A DNA stretch of 64,000 nucleotides from JACKBC01 sp041391125 (GCA_041391125.1 JAWKON010000047.1:1-64000); one strand, 5' to 3'. Shown: positions 34,831 to 43,980, numbered from the stretch's first letter. The notes: generated by a model not told the origin, from the letters alone. A program made the numbers and translations.

Positions 34831-35225
34831 TTTCCTTTTCCAAAAGAGATTTTTAAACGAAATTGCGCGAAATGGTTGCCTTGAAGAGTATCCGTTTTTT
34901 TATTTCTCTGCAACTGTACGTTTAATAAATGCGTTTATTCTTTACTAAGACAGATATATCCTTGGGTGCAATGTGGTGGAAACGGGTTCCGAAACGTAAG
35001 GTATTGTACCACAAATTTCAGTAAATCTGCTTATGTTGCAGTTACTATAGCAGAAATATAATGGACGTATTGTGACATGTTGCTGTTAAGGTCCGTAAGT
35101 CTGCACTGGCGTAAAAACATTACTATACGCAGAAATTCAGGACTAAAATCATTGCATGATAGGTGTGATTGGGCAGGTGTCGCGGCGACTTTTGCAGTTT
35201 GATTCTATAAGGGAAGGCCAAAAAA
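34831..35225. other. Intergenic region between response regulator and S41 protease
   Basis: This 395-bp AT-rich stretch separates divergently transcribed genes and must hold both promoters. No strong -35/-10 pair or operator stands out. An AAGGGAAGG ribosome site lies just before the GTG at 35226. No gene was found. Confidence 0.45.
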
Positions 35226-36497
35226 GTGAACAGTTTTTTTAAGAGAATTTTAATAAATTTGTTAGTCATTTCGCTCGTTTTGGGCGCCTTTGCCGCCGGC
35301 AATGTAACCGGCTATATGGCGCGCCCCGCGCTGGCCCAGAGCGAACCGGGCGAATTTGCGCTCTTCTGGGAAGTATGGGATCTTGTGCTGGCCAACTTTG
35401 TCGACCGCGATAAGATCGATTATCAACAGATGACGTATGGCGCCATTCGCGGCATGTTGCAGACACTGGGCGACGATAATCACACGGTCTTCTTTACCCC
35501 CCAAGAGGCCGAGCAGCAAGCCAGCAGCATGGAAGGCTCTTTTGAGGGCATTGGCGCCTATGTTTCGCTGGAAGAGGGCGTTTTTACCATTATTGCGCCC
35601 ATTCATGGCTCCCCCGCTGAAGAAGCGGGCGTGCTGGCAGGGGATGTTGTGCTGGCAGTAAATGGGGAAGAGATTACCGGACAGCCCGAATGGGAAGTGA
35701 TTTCCAAAATCCGCGGTCCGGCTGGCACCAGCGTTCTGCTCACCATTCTGCACCTTGAAAGCGATAACCCGGTGGAAATCGAAGTGGTTCGCCAGCGCAT
35801 TGACATCAACAGCGTCCTCTGGGCGCGCATCCCTGGCAGCAATTTGGCCTATTTGCAAATCACCCAATTTGCCGCCGACACCAATCGCGAATTTTTACAA
35901 GCATTGTTGGAAATGACGGACACGAGTGGCGGAGAGCCGCCGGTTGAGGGCATCCTGCTCGATCTGCGCAATAATCCGGGCGGCTATTTGCAGCAGGCGT
36001 TGCTCATTGGCAGCCAGCTATTGCCCGAGGGTGATGTGATTTTACATGAGCGCGATGCTCAAGGTGAAGTTTCCACCTTTACTTCACGCGGGCCGGGCAT
36101 GGCCAGGGAAGTGCCAGTGGTGGTGCTCATCAATGAAGGCTCGGCCAGTGCATCGGAAATTTTGGCCGGTTCGCTGCAAGAAAACAGCCGCGCTCGCCTG
36201 ATTGGTGAAGTGACGCTGGGAACCGGCACGGTCTTGCGCCCTTATAATTTGAGCGATGGCTCCGTGGTACGCTTGGGCGTCACCAACTGGCTCACGCCAG
36301 ATATGAACCTGATTAAGGGGCAGGGCATCAAGCCCAACGTGATGGTGCGCCAGGAAGCCAGCGTGCGTACTCTGGATTCTATTGCCTTGGCAGAGATGAG
36401 CGTAGATGAACTGCGCAATACCACCGACCGTCAGTTCAGCGTGGGCCTCAGCTTCTTGCGCATGGCCAGCCGCCAGGCCGCTGATTCCGCCAAGTAA
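35226..36497 (+). CDS. S41 C-terminal processing peptidase homologue lacking the usual catalytic Lys
   Basis: A 423-residue secreted or membrane-anchored protein. It has a signal anchor (about 8-30), a PDZ domain (about 105-190: GSFEGIGAYVSLEEG, SPAEEAGVLAGDVVLAVNG) and the S41 tail-specific protease core (GILLDLRNNPGGYLQQA, then NEGSASASEILAGSLQ with nucleophile Ser308). The base Lys of Ctp/Prc enzymes, normally in TxGKG 25 residues after the Ser, is Thr333 here (VTLGTGTVLRPY). Either another Lys substitutes or the enzyme is impaired. The GTG start follows an AAGGGAAGG site. Confidence 0.88.
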   Translation: MNSFFKRILINLLVISLVLGAFAAGNVTGYMARPALAQSEPGEFALFWEVWDLVLANFVDRDKIDYQQMTYGAIRGMLQTLGDDNHTVFFTPQEAEQQASSMEGSFEGIGAYVSLEEGVFTIIAPIHGSPAEEAGVLAGDVVLAVNGEEITGQPEWEVISKIRGPAGTSVLLTILHLESDNPVEIEVVRQRIDINSVLWARIPGSNLAYLQITQFAADTNREFLQALLEMTDTSGGEPPVEGILLDLRNNPGGYLQQALLIGSQLLPEGDVILHERDAQGEVSTFTSRGPGMAREVPVVVLINEGSASASEILAGSLQENSRARLIGEVTLGTGTVLRPYNLSDGSVVRLGVTNWLTPDMNLIKGQGIKPNVMVRQEASVRTLDSIALAEMSVDELRNTTDRQFSVGLSFLRMASRQAADSAK

Positions 36498-36515
36498 GCG
36501 TAATGGGGGGCAGGA

Positions 36516-37613
36516 TCATTCTGTCCCCCTGTCTTCATTTTCCCCAACACGCCGGCGCGCGCGCCGACGCACATAAATCTCGCTAGCCACCACAAAGAGC
36601 ACCACCAAACCCTGCATCACAATGACGAGAGCGCTGGGTACTTGCACGCTGCGCTGCATTTTGTCGGCGCCCACCAGCAGCGCGCCAAAGAGAAACGCGG
36701 CCGGAATGGCGCCCAGCGGGTGCAGCTTGCCAAAGAGCGCCGCCACAATGCCGCTAAAACCATAGCCGCCAGACATGCCCTCGATCATGCGGTGATGCAC
36801 GCCCACCACTTCAACGGCGCCCGCCAGCCCCGCAAAGGCCCCGCTAAGAATCAACGAGAAGGCCATGTAAAAGCGGACGGGGATGCCGGCATAGCGCGCC
36901 GCCGCCGCATTTTGGCCCACGGCGCGCACGCGATAGCCCACGGTAGTGCGCCACAATAATATATAGACAAGAATAGCCAAGACCACGGCCAAAATAGCGC
37001 CGGTGTGAAAAAGGGTGCGCGGCACCAGCCGCGTGAGCCAGATCTGCTCGGGCAGTGATTCGCTTTGGGGGATGTTGGTGCCGGCGGCAATCTGGGCGGG
37101 GTCCAACAGCGGGCCGCGCAGCAACAGATTCATGAGCTGGAGCGCGATCACGTTGAGCATGACCGTGGTCAGAATTTCATTGACCTGCAAACGGGCCTTG
37201 AGCAGACCGGCAATGCCGCCCCAAACGGCGCCCGCCGCCGCTCCGGCCAAAAGCGTGAGCGGCAGCAGCAGCCAGCCATTGAGGTTACGCAGCGCCAGCG
37301 AAAGCGCCGTGGCCGCCAGCGCCCCCACTATGATCTGCCCTTCACCGCCAATGTTGATGACGCCGCCGCGAAAGGCAATGCAGATGCCCAGCCCCACCAG
37401 CAGCAGCGGCGTGGCTTTGGTCAGCGTTTGCGTAATGCCGCTGACGTTGCCCAACGCGCCCTGAATCAATGCGCTGTATGCTGTGAGCGGATTGACGCCC
37501 AAGAGCAGCAAGACAAATGCCCCGACTAATAGCGCCAATAGTACCGCCACAATCGGCAGCAGCAGGTCAATTAAGGCATCCAGCGCAAGCAGCTTGCGCA
37601 AATTATTGGGCAT
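36516..37613 (-). CDS. ABC transporter permease, nucleoside/sugar (BmpB/YufP) type
   Basis: A 365-residue membrane protein with about 9-10 hydrophobic segments and the branched-chain-type permease fold of nucleoside and sugar importers. GICIAFRGGVINIGGEGQIIVG near residues 75-96 and RYAGIPVRFYMAFSLILSGAFAGLAGA near 245-270 are typical of the YufP subgroup (compare RbsC-like). The C-terminal Arg-rich end (YVRRRARRRVGENE) is cytosolic. The partner permease, ATPase and lipoprotein genes are not in the window, so the operon is split or extends elsewhere. Confidence 0.87.
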   Translation of the reverse strand: MPNNLRKLLALDALIDLLLPIVAVLLALLVGAFVLLLLGVNPLTAYSALIQGALGNVSGITQTLTKATPLLLVGLGICIAFRGGVINIGGEGQIIVGALAATALSLALRNLNGWLLLPLTLLAGAAAGAVWGGIAGLLKARLQVNEILTTVMLNVIALQLMNLLLRGPLLDPAQIAAGTNIPQSESLPEQIWLTRLVPRTLFHTGAILAVVLAILVYILLWRTTVGYRVRAVGQNAAAARYAGIPVRFYMAFSLILSGAFAGLAGAVEVVGVHHRMIEGMSGGYGFSGIVAALFGKLHPLGAIPAAFLFGALLVGADKMQRSVQVPSALVIVMQGLVVLFVVASEIYVRRRARRRVGENEDRGTE

Positions 37614-38132
37614 GGCGCAACTTTACAATGTGGTCATGTGGACGATTGGGAAATCGATATGCGTACGCGCCGCATTATGCATAAGATACCATTCAGCGAA
37701 AGCCTAAGTCAACTATGATTATGGATGGAAGCTTACCAAAACTTTCGGCAAAATTGCTGAGGACATGGGGAGGAAAGTACGATACACTGTTCAATATAAT
37801 GTATGAAGTAATCTTAAGGTAAATCACGTTATTTTCTGTATGATAAACGGCTCAAATGGCAGAAAGGCATTAAGAAAACATCGTCATTTTGCAAGCTAAC
37901 TGTAATGAATTAATGAAAATTGTTATCATATAATGTATTTGTTAATTTGATCTTATAAATTCCGTTATATTTTGTAAGCACTTCGCACACTTTCTTTTTC
38001 CAGCACCCAAATTCTAATCTTAGCGGGCATTCCCAGTGCTTGACCTTACAAATCAACTGCCGATGACCCCATTCATCAGGTTGGTCCAGTCCTGTCGCTT
38101 GGAATCTTTGTTCCTGCCCTCATAAAACACTG
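37614..38132. other. AT-rich intergenic region upstream of the secreted-paralogue cluster
   Basis: The gap 37614-38132 (519 bp) contains no supported gene. Positions about 37780-37985 are markedly AT-rich (ATTGTTATCATATAATG and ATTTGTTAATTTGATC), and could be a promoter region for the gene at 38245. The 88-bp repeat copy follows at once. Confidence 0.45.
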
Positions 38133-38220
38133 TCAGTACACTGCAACGGTGTTGGCGATATAGGCGTCGGTCTCGATTGGTGAATCCGGCTCCATCTCCT
38201 GCCGTTAAGATCTACTGATT
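38133..38220. repeat. 88-bp repeated sequence, copy 2
   Basis: Second copy of the sequence at 30861-30948, about 7.2 kb away in the same orientation. On the minus strand it holds an ATG-started 20-codon frame (38195 to 38133) ending in IETDAYIANTVAVY and TGA. It lies 24 bp upstream of the first secreted-paralogue gene, whose ribosome site AGGAAGG is at 38231-38237. Confidence 0.85.
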
Positions 38221-38244
38221 ATTCTTGATTAGGAAGGTGCCGTC

Positions 38245-40203
38245 ATGCGTCTGCCATCACCGCGCAGCATTGTGACCTCTATTTTTGCAGTTCTTTTTCT
38301 GGCGTTATTCGCCCCGCAAAGTCTTCGCGCCGAGGAAATCACCCATCAGGATGAAATTCCCCTGCATCCCACCACCTGGACAGAATCTCTTTCCGTGCCT
38401 CGATTCAACCCCGAACTGGGCGATCTCCTTGAGGTTACTGTCTCTCTAAACGGCTTGGTCCGCGGCAACGCCGAATACGAAAATCTGAATCCCAATGCTG
38501 TTCCCGTCACGTTGACCCACGCGGTGACAATGAGCATCGATCTGCCCAATGGCGCCAATATAAGCTTGTTGCCCTCAAAAACTTTTTCCGCCTTAATTCC
38601 CGGCTATGACGGCGTCGAAGATTACGGCGGCACATCGGGCGATACATTTACGCTGGAAGGTTCCGAGGCGGTCTCTTTTGTCTATGCAGCTTTACCGGAT
38701 CTGGCGCCCTATATTGGCGACGGCAATGTGGATATTCCGGTCATGGCCAAAGGAGTGACGGATGCGCAGGGGCCAGGCAACTTTGCCGCCACGCTGCTCT
38801 CCAATTCTTCGGGCGCCGTGCTTGTTGTGCGTTATCGATATAGAGTACCCACAGAGGAACGCGTACCCGGCATCGTGATCGAAAAGCTGACCAATGGCGT
38901 AGATGCCGACAGCGCCAATGATCCCAATGTGCCGTTGGTCCAGCCCGGCGATCCGGTCACATGGAGCTATGTGGTCACCAACACGGGCAACGTGACCTTT
39001 GCCCAAAATCAGATCACGGTCACCGATAGCCAGTCGGGCATTACGCCGGTGCTGGTGACGAGCAGCGATAATGGCGACACGCTTCTGTCGCCAGGCGAGA
39101 GCTGGATCTATCGCGCCTTTGGTTTTGCCGAGAATTTGCAGGCGCCATCGGCGGCCGTCACCGTGGTCGATGGCTGTGCGGCGGCTGGCGGGTCAACCGC
39201 TGGCGCATATGAGAATGTAGGCGTGGTGCAGGTGGGCGATCTGCGCGATGAAGACCCCAGCCACTATTGCAACCCGCTGCTGCCAGGCATTGTGATCGAA
39301 AAGTTGACCAACGGCGCCGATGCCGACGACGCTAATGGCGATGATGTGCCGCAGATCCGGCCAGGTGCATTAGTCACCTGGACCTATGTGGTGACCAATA
39401 CGGGGACAACCACCTTTAACCGCAGCGAGATTCGCGTGACCGATAGCCAGGCGGATATTACACCGCAGTGGCTTGCCAGCAGCGACAATGGCGATGGCCT
39501 CTTATCGCCTGGGGAAAGCTGGAGATATCAGGCAACCGGTGTAGCGCTAAATCTGGTCTCTACGCTGGTGGGCGTTGCGACGGTGAATGGGTGCGATCCC
39601 AGCAACAGCGGCAATACTCGACTGGCCTATGAAAACATTGGCGCGGTGCAGATCAACGATCTGAGCGACAGTGACCCCAGCCACTATTGCAACCCCTCGA
39701 CTGAAAACAATCCGGGCATTGCTATCCTCAAGCTAACCAACGGCCTAGATGCCAATAGCGCCAATGAGCCGTTGCCGTTTATCAAGCCGGATGGCGTTGT
39801 CACCTGGACCTATATTGTAACCAATACGGGTGATGTGGCATTTACTGTTGACGAGGTCCACGTCACCGATAGTGACGCTGCGGTTGCGCCACTATTGGAT
39901 GAAACCAGCGACACTGGCGGAGACAGCATCCTCTCGCCCGGTGAGAGTTGGCTCTTCGTGGCGACCGGTACAGCGCTCGATCTGCAAGTGGAGCATGAAA
40001 GCGTCACCATTGTGCCCGGCTTCTGTCTGCCAGAGATTGAAGGACGCCGGCAGCCGGCTTATGAAAACATTGGCGCGGTGCAGGCAGGTGATCAACAGGC
40101 ATCCGACCCTAGCCACTATTGCAACATTGTTCCCACGGCTATTGAGCAAGGCAACGAGCCGATGAACCTCATGCGGCTCTTTATCCCAATCGCCCTGCAA
40201 TAA
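38245..40203 (+). CDS. Secreted protein with choice-of-anchor-E-like domain and three DUF11-like repeats
   Basis: A 652-residue exported protein. It has a signal peptide (about 1-29) and an N-terminal domain of about 180 residues (TESLSVPRFNPELGDLLEVTVSL...) like the choice-of-anchor-E family. Three tandem DUF11/SdrD-like beta modules follow, each starting (V/A)I(E/L)KLTNG(V/L)DA and closing with a DPSHYCN motif. The protein ends RLFIPIALQ. The AGGAAGG site and ATG at 38245 give a clear start. It heads three adjacent paralogues. A surface or extracellular role is inferred. Confidence 0.75.
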   Translation: MRLPSPRSIVTSIFAVLFLALFAPQSLRAEEITHQDEIPLHPTTWTESLSVPRFNPELGDLLEVTVSLNGLVRGNAEYENLNPNAVPVTLTHAVTMSIDLPNGANISLLPSKTFSALIPGYDGVEDYGGTSGDTFTLEGSEAVSFVYAALPDLAPYIGDGNVDIPVMAKGVTDAQGPGNFAATLLSNSSGAVLVVRYRYRVPTEERVPGIVIEKLTNGVDADSANDPNVPLVQPGDPVTWSYVVTNTGNVTFAQNQITVTDSQSGITPVLVTSSDNGDTLLSPGESWIYRAFGFAENLQAPSAAVTVVDGCAAAGGSTAGAYENVGVVQVGDLRDEDPSHYCNPLLPGIVIEKLTNGADADDANGDDVPQIRPGALVTWTYVVTNTGTTTFNRSEIRVTDSQADITPQWLASSDNGDGLLSPGESWRYQATGVALNLVSTLVGVATVNGCDPSNSGNTRLAYENIGAVQINDLSDSDPSHYCNPSTENNPGIAILKLTNGLDANSANEPLPFIKPDGVVTWTYIVTNTGDVAFTVDEVHVTDSDAAVAPLLDETSDTGGDSILSPGESWLFVATGTALDLQVEHESVTIVPGFCLPEIEGRRQPAYENIGAVQAGDQQASDPSHYCNIVPTAIEQGNEPMNLMRLFIPIALQ

Positions 40204-40224
40204 AGCCATATTTACGATTTGGGA

Positions 40225-40274
40225 TTTACGATTTACGCAATGGCTCTAGAGGCACTAAATCCGTAAATCGTAAA
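40225..40274 (+). terminator. Inverted repeat after the first secreted paralogue
   Basis: TTTACGATTTACG at 40225-40237 and its exact complement at 40262-40274 form a 13-bp stem with a 24-nt loop, 22 bp after the stop at 40203. There is no T run, so it may be a hairpin repeat, not a true terminator. Confidence 0.4.
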
Positions 40275-40330
40275 CTCCCATTGCCAAGTTATATGCTGCA
40301 TCGCGCAATACAAGGAGCAAGGAAGAGATC

Positions 40331-41908
40331 ATGAAACACCAACTGAGGAGCAGCAAGCGGTTAGCATTGGGGAGTATGAGCGCGCTATTTTGGGTGCTTA
40401 TAAGCATCCAAGGCGTGTCGGCCAAAGAAATTGTGACTACCAATGCCGTGCCGCCCCAATTGACCGACTGGAGTTCGATCATCCAGGTTGACAAGTTTGA
40501 TCCGGCGCAGGGCATTTTGCTGCGCGTGGATGCGGTAATCCAGGGGGATTTGTTGGGTACGGCGCGCTATGAAAGCCTGGACAGTTTGCCCACGGACATG
40601 ACGGTGGAGATGAGCGCGGATACAGAACTGCGCTGGCCGGATGGACCGGTCATCATTGCGGCGTTTCCGGCGGCCTCGCGTACGCAGCCAGCCACCGAGT
40701 TTGATGGAGAGGTGGATTTTGCTGGCACATCGGGCGCTACTTTAGAAGGCATCATCGGGTTTGATGTGTCGAAGACGGCTACCTTTTCGCAGACAGAGGA
40801 ACTCCAGCGCTTTATCGGCGTCGGTCCATCGGATTTCCAGGTCGACACATCCGGTCGGTCGCGGGCGCAGGGCGCGGGCAATCTTGCGGCCCGTTTTACG
40901 TTAACCACATCGGCGCAAATCACCATCACCTATACATATGGCAACCCGGCCATTGACATTGAAAAGCAGACCAATGGCGAAGACGCCGACGAACCAACCG
41001 GCCCGCACATTGCCGCCGGCGATCCGGTGACGTGGACCTATGTGGTGACCAATACGGGCGATGTGAAGCTGGTCGATGTGGTGGTGAGCGATGATCGGGG
41101 CGTGGCGGTCAGTTGCCCCCAGACGGCGCTGGAGCCGGCCGAGACAATGCTTTGCATGGCGCACGGCATTGCGATTACAGGCCAATATTCAAACACGGGT
41201 ACCGTTGTGGGCCAGCCGGTGGATCTGGTAAATTCACCCCGCGGCGCCACGGTGAGCGATTCGGATAAGAGCCACTATTATGGAGATCCCGGGAGTGGGG
41301 ATTTTTGTGCCGTTAATGTGCTGCCCGATGTGATCTATTTGGGCGAATCGAGCGGCGCACCGGCCGCCACGTTTGTATTGCCGGCAGGGTATGACAGCTT
41401 TATTGTTAAAAGGCGCAAGCCCTTCCTCTTTATCAACCCAACCCCGGAGACCAACGCCTTGGGGCAACAGATCTACAACGCACGGACTGGCCACATTGAA
41501 CGGGTTTGGGCATGCAGCGGCAATTGTACTTTCCATGAGACATTACAAGCCGAATTGTCCCTCGGTTTCCAAAAAACCGGTACACACCTTGAATTGTTGA
41601 TCATTGATGATGACAACGATAACCGTTGGGATTGGTGGGCCGCCAACGATCCGTTGGTTCCCTATCAGCGTATCGACATTCAGTCTATGGTGGAAATTAC
41701 CAAATTTGACGTGCCGTTCGACGCGGATTGGTACTTTTACACCCAAGATTCGATTGGCATTGTTTCAATCTGTATTATCGAACCACCCGCCCTGGCGGCC
41801 GATATACATACCGCGGCGCCTGCATTAGAAACACCACAAGACGCAATACATGGGATATTCGGCACACAAACATTTCTGCCCATTGTGAACGGTGAAGGTA
41901 AACAATAA
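40331..41908 (+). CDS. Secreted paralogue 2: anchor-E-like, DUF11-like module and novel C-terminal domain
   Basis: A 525-residue exported protein. It has a signal peptide (about 1-30), an N-terminal domain close to that of its neighbours (TDWSSIIQVDKFDPAQGILLRVDAV), and one DUF11-like module (IDIEKQTNGEDADEPTGPHIAAGDPVTWTYVVTNTG, in pieces). A C-terminal domain of about 180 residues follows that I do not recognise, with the segment DDDNDNRWDWWAAND. The tail ends TFLPIVNGEGKQ. GGAAGAG precedes the ATG. It is about half identical to paralogue 3. Confidence 0.72.
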   Translation: MKHQLRSSKRLALGSMSALFWVLISIQGVSAKEIVTTNAVPPQLTDWSSIIQVDKFDPAQGILLRVDAVIQGDLLGTARYESLDSLPTDMTVEMSADTELRWPDGPVIIAAFPAASRTQPATEFDGEVDFAGTSGATLEGIIGFDVSKTATFSQTEELQRFIGVGPSDFQVDTSGRSRAQGAGNLAARFTLTTSAQITITYTYGNPAIDIEKQTNGEDADEPTGPHIAAGDPVTWTYVVTNTGDVKLVDVVVSDDRGVAVSCPQTALEPAETMLCMAHGIAITGQYSNTGTVVGQPVDLVNSPRGATVSDSDKSHYYGDPGSGDFCAVNVLPDVIYLGESSGAPAATFVLPAGYDSFIVKRRKPFLFINPTPETNALGQQIYNARTGHIERVWACSGNCTFHETLQAELSLGFQKTGTHLELLIIDDDNDNRWDWWAANDPLVPYQRIDIQSMVEITKFDVPFDADWYFYTQDSIGIVSICIIEPPALAADIHTAAPALETPQDAIHGIFGTQTFLPIVNGEGKQ

Positions 41909-41935
41909 GTTCAAAGGCAACTATTCAGCCGTTAG

Positions 41936-42035
41936 ACCCCCTCCCAACCTCCCCCTTGAGGGGGCGGAGCTTGAGTCGCCGCCGCAGGCGGCGTGATTCC
42001 CTCCCCTGCAAGGAGAGGGCCAGGGAGGGGTAAAT
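41936..42035. repeat. C-arm/G-arm hairpin element
   Basis: A C-rich arm (CCCCCTCCCAACCTCCCCCTTG) beginning at 41936 pairs loosely with a G-rich arm ending at about 42035 (GGAGAGGGCCAGGGAGGGG), with the inner stem CGCCGCCGCAGGCGGCG. It resembles the element at 61500-61611 between the PKS and NRPS genes. Confidence 0.5.
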
Positions 42036-42201
42036 AATAAGTTCAAAGTAAGTTTTGGCATTTGCCCAAAAGGAGCAAATCTCTTTCCGGTACGAATCGC
42101 AACCGACATCGCAACAAACCATCCGGACAGGTCAGACAGGTTTAGCAACAGATTTATCACCTTGGTTTTGGTCAGGTGAAAATTGTTTTTCATAATTAGC
42201 G

Positions 42202-42276
42202 TTTGCATCTGGTGCTGGTCAACGTTCGCATACAGACATTATCTGTATACGGACACTGATCAGCACCAAATGCAAA
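42202..42276 (+). promoter_or_regulatory. Nested hairpin in the leader of secreted paralogue 3
   Basis: TTTGCATCTGGTGCTGGTCA (42202-42221) pairs with 42257-42276 over 20 positions with two mismatches. Inside it, ATACAGA (42230-42236) pairs with TCTGTAT (42242-42248). The nested structure ends 30 bp before the ATG at 42307 and could control translation or transcription, or be an insertion scar. No known riboswitch is recognised. Confidence 0.5.
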
Positions 42277-42306
42277 AAAGATTCGTTTAGTCAGGATGGT
42301 GTTTCG

Positions 42307-43815
42307 ATGAAACAGAGATTTTTTCAACTATTAACAGGTGCTGTTGCCGCTCTGGTTCTGGTATGTTTAACAGGCAACCATGCCTGGGCGGGTGAAATTG
42401 TACACACGGGGGTGCTGCCACCGCAAGCGACTGATTGGCAGGGCTCTCTGAAAATTGACCAGTTTGACCCCTCAATGGGCCGACTGCTGCGGACCGATGT
42501 GGTTATTTCCGGCGCACTGAACGGTACGGCGCGCTATGAGAGTATGGATAGCCAGGCCACCGACATTACCGTGGAGATGATGGCAGACGCCAAGCTGCTG
42601 TGGCCAAATGGCGATCTGATAGTGGCGGCGCATCCAGAGGCGTCGCGTACGCAGCCCACCACCGAATTTGACGGTGCAGTCGATCACGCCGGGACATCGG
42701 GCGCTACGCTTGTGGGCGTCATCGGCTACGATATTTCGCAGGCCGCCACTTTTATAACCAGCGATGAATTGCAGCCTTTCATCGGCAACGGCCAGGTGGA
42801 TTTTGCCATCGACGTAATGGGCCGCTCGCACGCTCAGGGCGCTGGCAACCTCTCCGCTCGCTTCTCGCTAGAGGCTTCCACCCTAGTCACCGTGACCTAC
42901 ATTTATGGCAACCCGGCCATTGACATTGAGAAGAGCACCAATGGCATAGACGCCGATGTACCCCCCGGTCCCCATATTCCTCTGGGCGATCCGGTGATCT
43001 GGGAATATGTAGTGACCAACACCGGCGACATGACGCTGACGGATGTAACCGTGACCGACAACCAGGGAGTAGCCGTCACCTGTCCCAAGCACATTCTGGC
43101 GTCGGCAGAGGTCATGATCTGCACCGGCCAGGGGATTGCTGCGCTGGGGCAGTATGCCAATACCGGCGCCGTCGTGGGGCAGCCCATAGATGAATTCAAT
43201 ATTCCGCGCGGCGCCACGGTCACCGACTCGGATGACAGCCACTATTATGGCGACGAGGTTTTCTGTCCGGCCAGCGTGTTGCCCGATGTGGAATACTTGG
43301 GGGAATCTTCGGGCGCGCCGCCCCAAAGCTTTATTCTGCCCAGCGGATACGATATGTTTGTGGTGAAGCACCGCTCGCCATTCTACTTTGAGTTGACTGC
43401 GGGCACTACCAATGGCGCCAATCAGCAGGTGTACGACGCCACCAGCGGCGTTATCGAGCGCGTCTGGGCGTGCCATGGGAATTGTCAATTTACCCAGGCG
43501 CTCAAACAGGGCCTGGCGTTGGGACATTTGGGGCCGGGCGCACACATTGAAATGCTCATTTTGGACGCCGATCACCCTGACCGGTTCGAATGGTGGGCGG
43601 CCAACGATCCAGAAGTGCCGTATGAATACGATGATATTTATGCCATGGTGGCGCCGGTAAATTTCGATGTGCCTTTTGAAGCCGACTGGTATTACTATAC
43701 GCAGGATTCGCTGGCTGTAGTCTCCATCTGCATTGATGAGCCTGTGGCAGCCGCAAATGAACCGCACAGCCAGCCATTGAATATGTATTATTTGCCGCTG
43801 ACGCCCCAGCAGTAA
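42307..43815 (+). CDS. Secreted paralogue 3: anchor-E-like, DUF11-like module and novel C-terminal domain
   Basis: A 502-residue exported protein with the same layout as paralogue 2: a signal peptide, a TDWQGSLKIDQFDPSMG domain, one IDIEKSTNGIDA module ending DSDDSHYYGD, and the C-terminal domain with DADHPDRFEWWAAND. It ends YYLPLTPQQ. The C-terminal domain keeps spaced Cys (ACHGNC). AGGATGG precedes the ATG. The gene ends exactly at a very strong hairpin. Confidence 0.72.
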   Translation: MKQRFFQLLTGAVAALVLVCLTGNHAWAGEIVHTGVLPPQATDWQGSLKIDQFDPSMGRLLRTDVVISGALNGTARYESMDSQATDITVEMMADAKLLWPNGDLIVAAHPEASRTQPTTEFDGAVDHAGTSGATLVGVIGYDISQAATFITSDELQPFIGNGQVDFAIDVMGRSHAQGAGNLSARFSLEASTLVTVTYIYGNPAIDIEKSTNGIDADVPPGPHIPLGDPVIWEYVVTNTGDMTLTDVTVTDNQGVAVTCPKHILASAEVMICTGQGIAALGQYANTGAVVGQPIDEFNIPRGATVTDSDDSHYYGDEVFCPASVLPDVEYLGESSGAPPQSFILPSGYDMFVVKHRSPFYFELTAGTTNGANQQVYDATSGVIERVWACHGNCQFTQALKQGLALGHLGPGAHIEMLILDADHPDRFEWWAANDPEVPYEYDDIYAMVAPVNFDVPFEADWYYYTQDSLAVVSICIDEPVAAANEPHSQPLNMYYLPLTPQQ

Positions 43816-43885
43816 ATGACAAGACAGGCATAAAAAATCCGCAGCCCTATTTGAGCTGCGGATTTTTTATGCCTGTCTTGTCATT
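43815..43885 (+). terminator. 31-bp perfect-stem hairpin terminator
   Basis: The arms 43815-43845 and 43855-43885 are perfect reverse complements, with a 9-nt loop. The 3' arm contains a six-T run in ATTTTTTAT. It starts at the stop codon of paralogue 3, so it should end that transcript; on the other strand it could also end the LysM gene transcript. Confidence 0.85.
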
Positions 43886-43980
43886 CGTAATGAAAAGCCC
43901 CTGAAGGACAGAGCCCCCTCAGAGTCTTTGGTCCCGGCATCAATCAGATTTTAGGCGCCCGCTTAAACTTTAATTCACCA

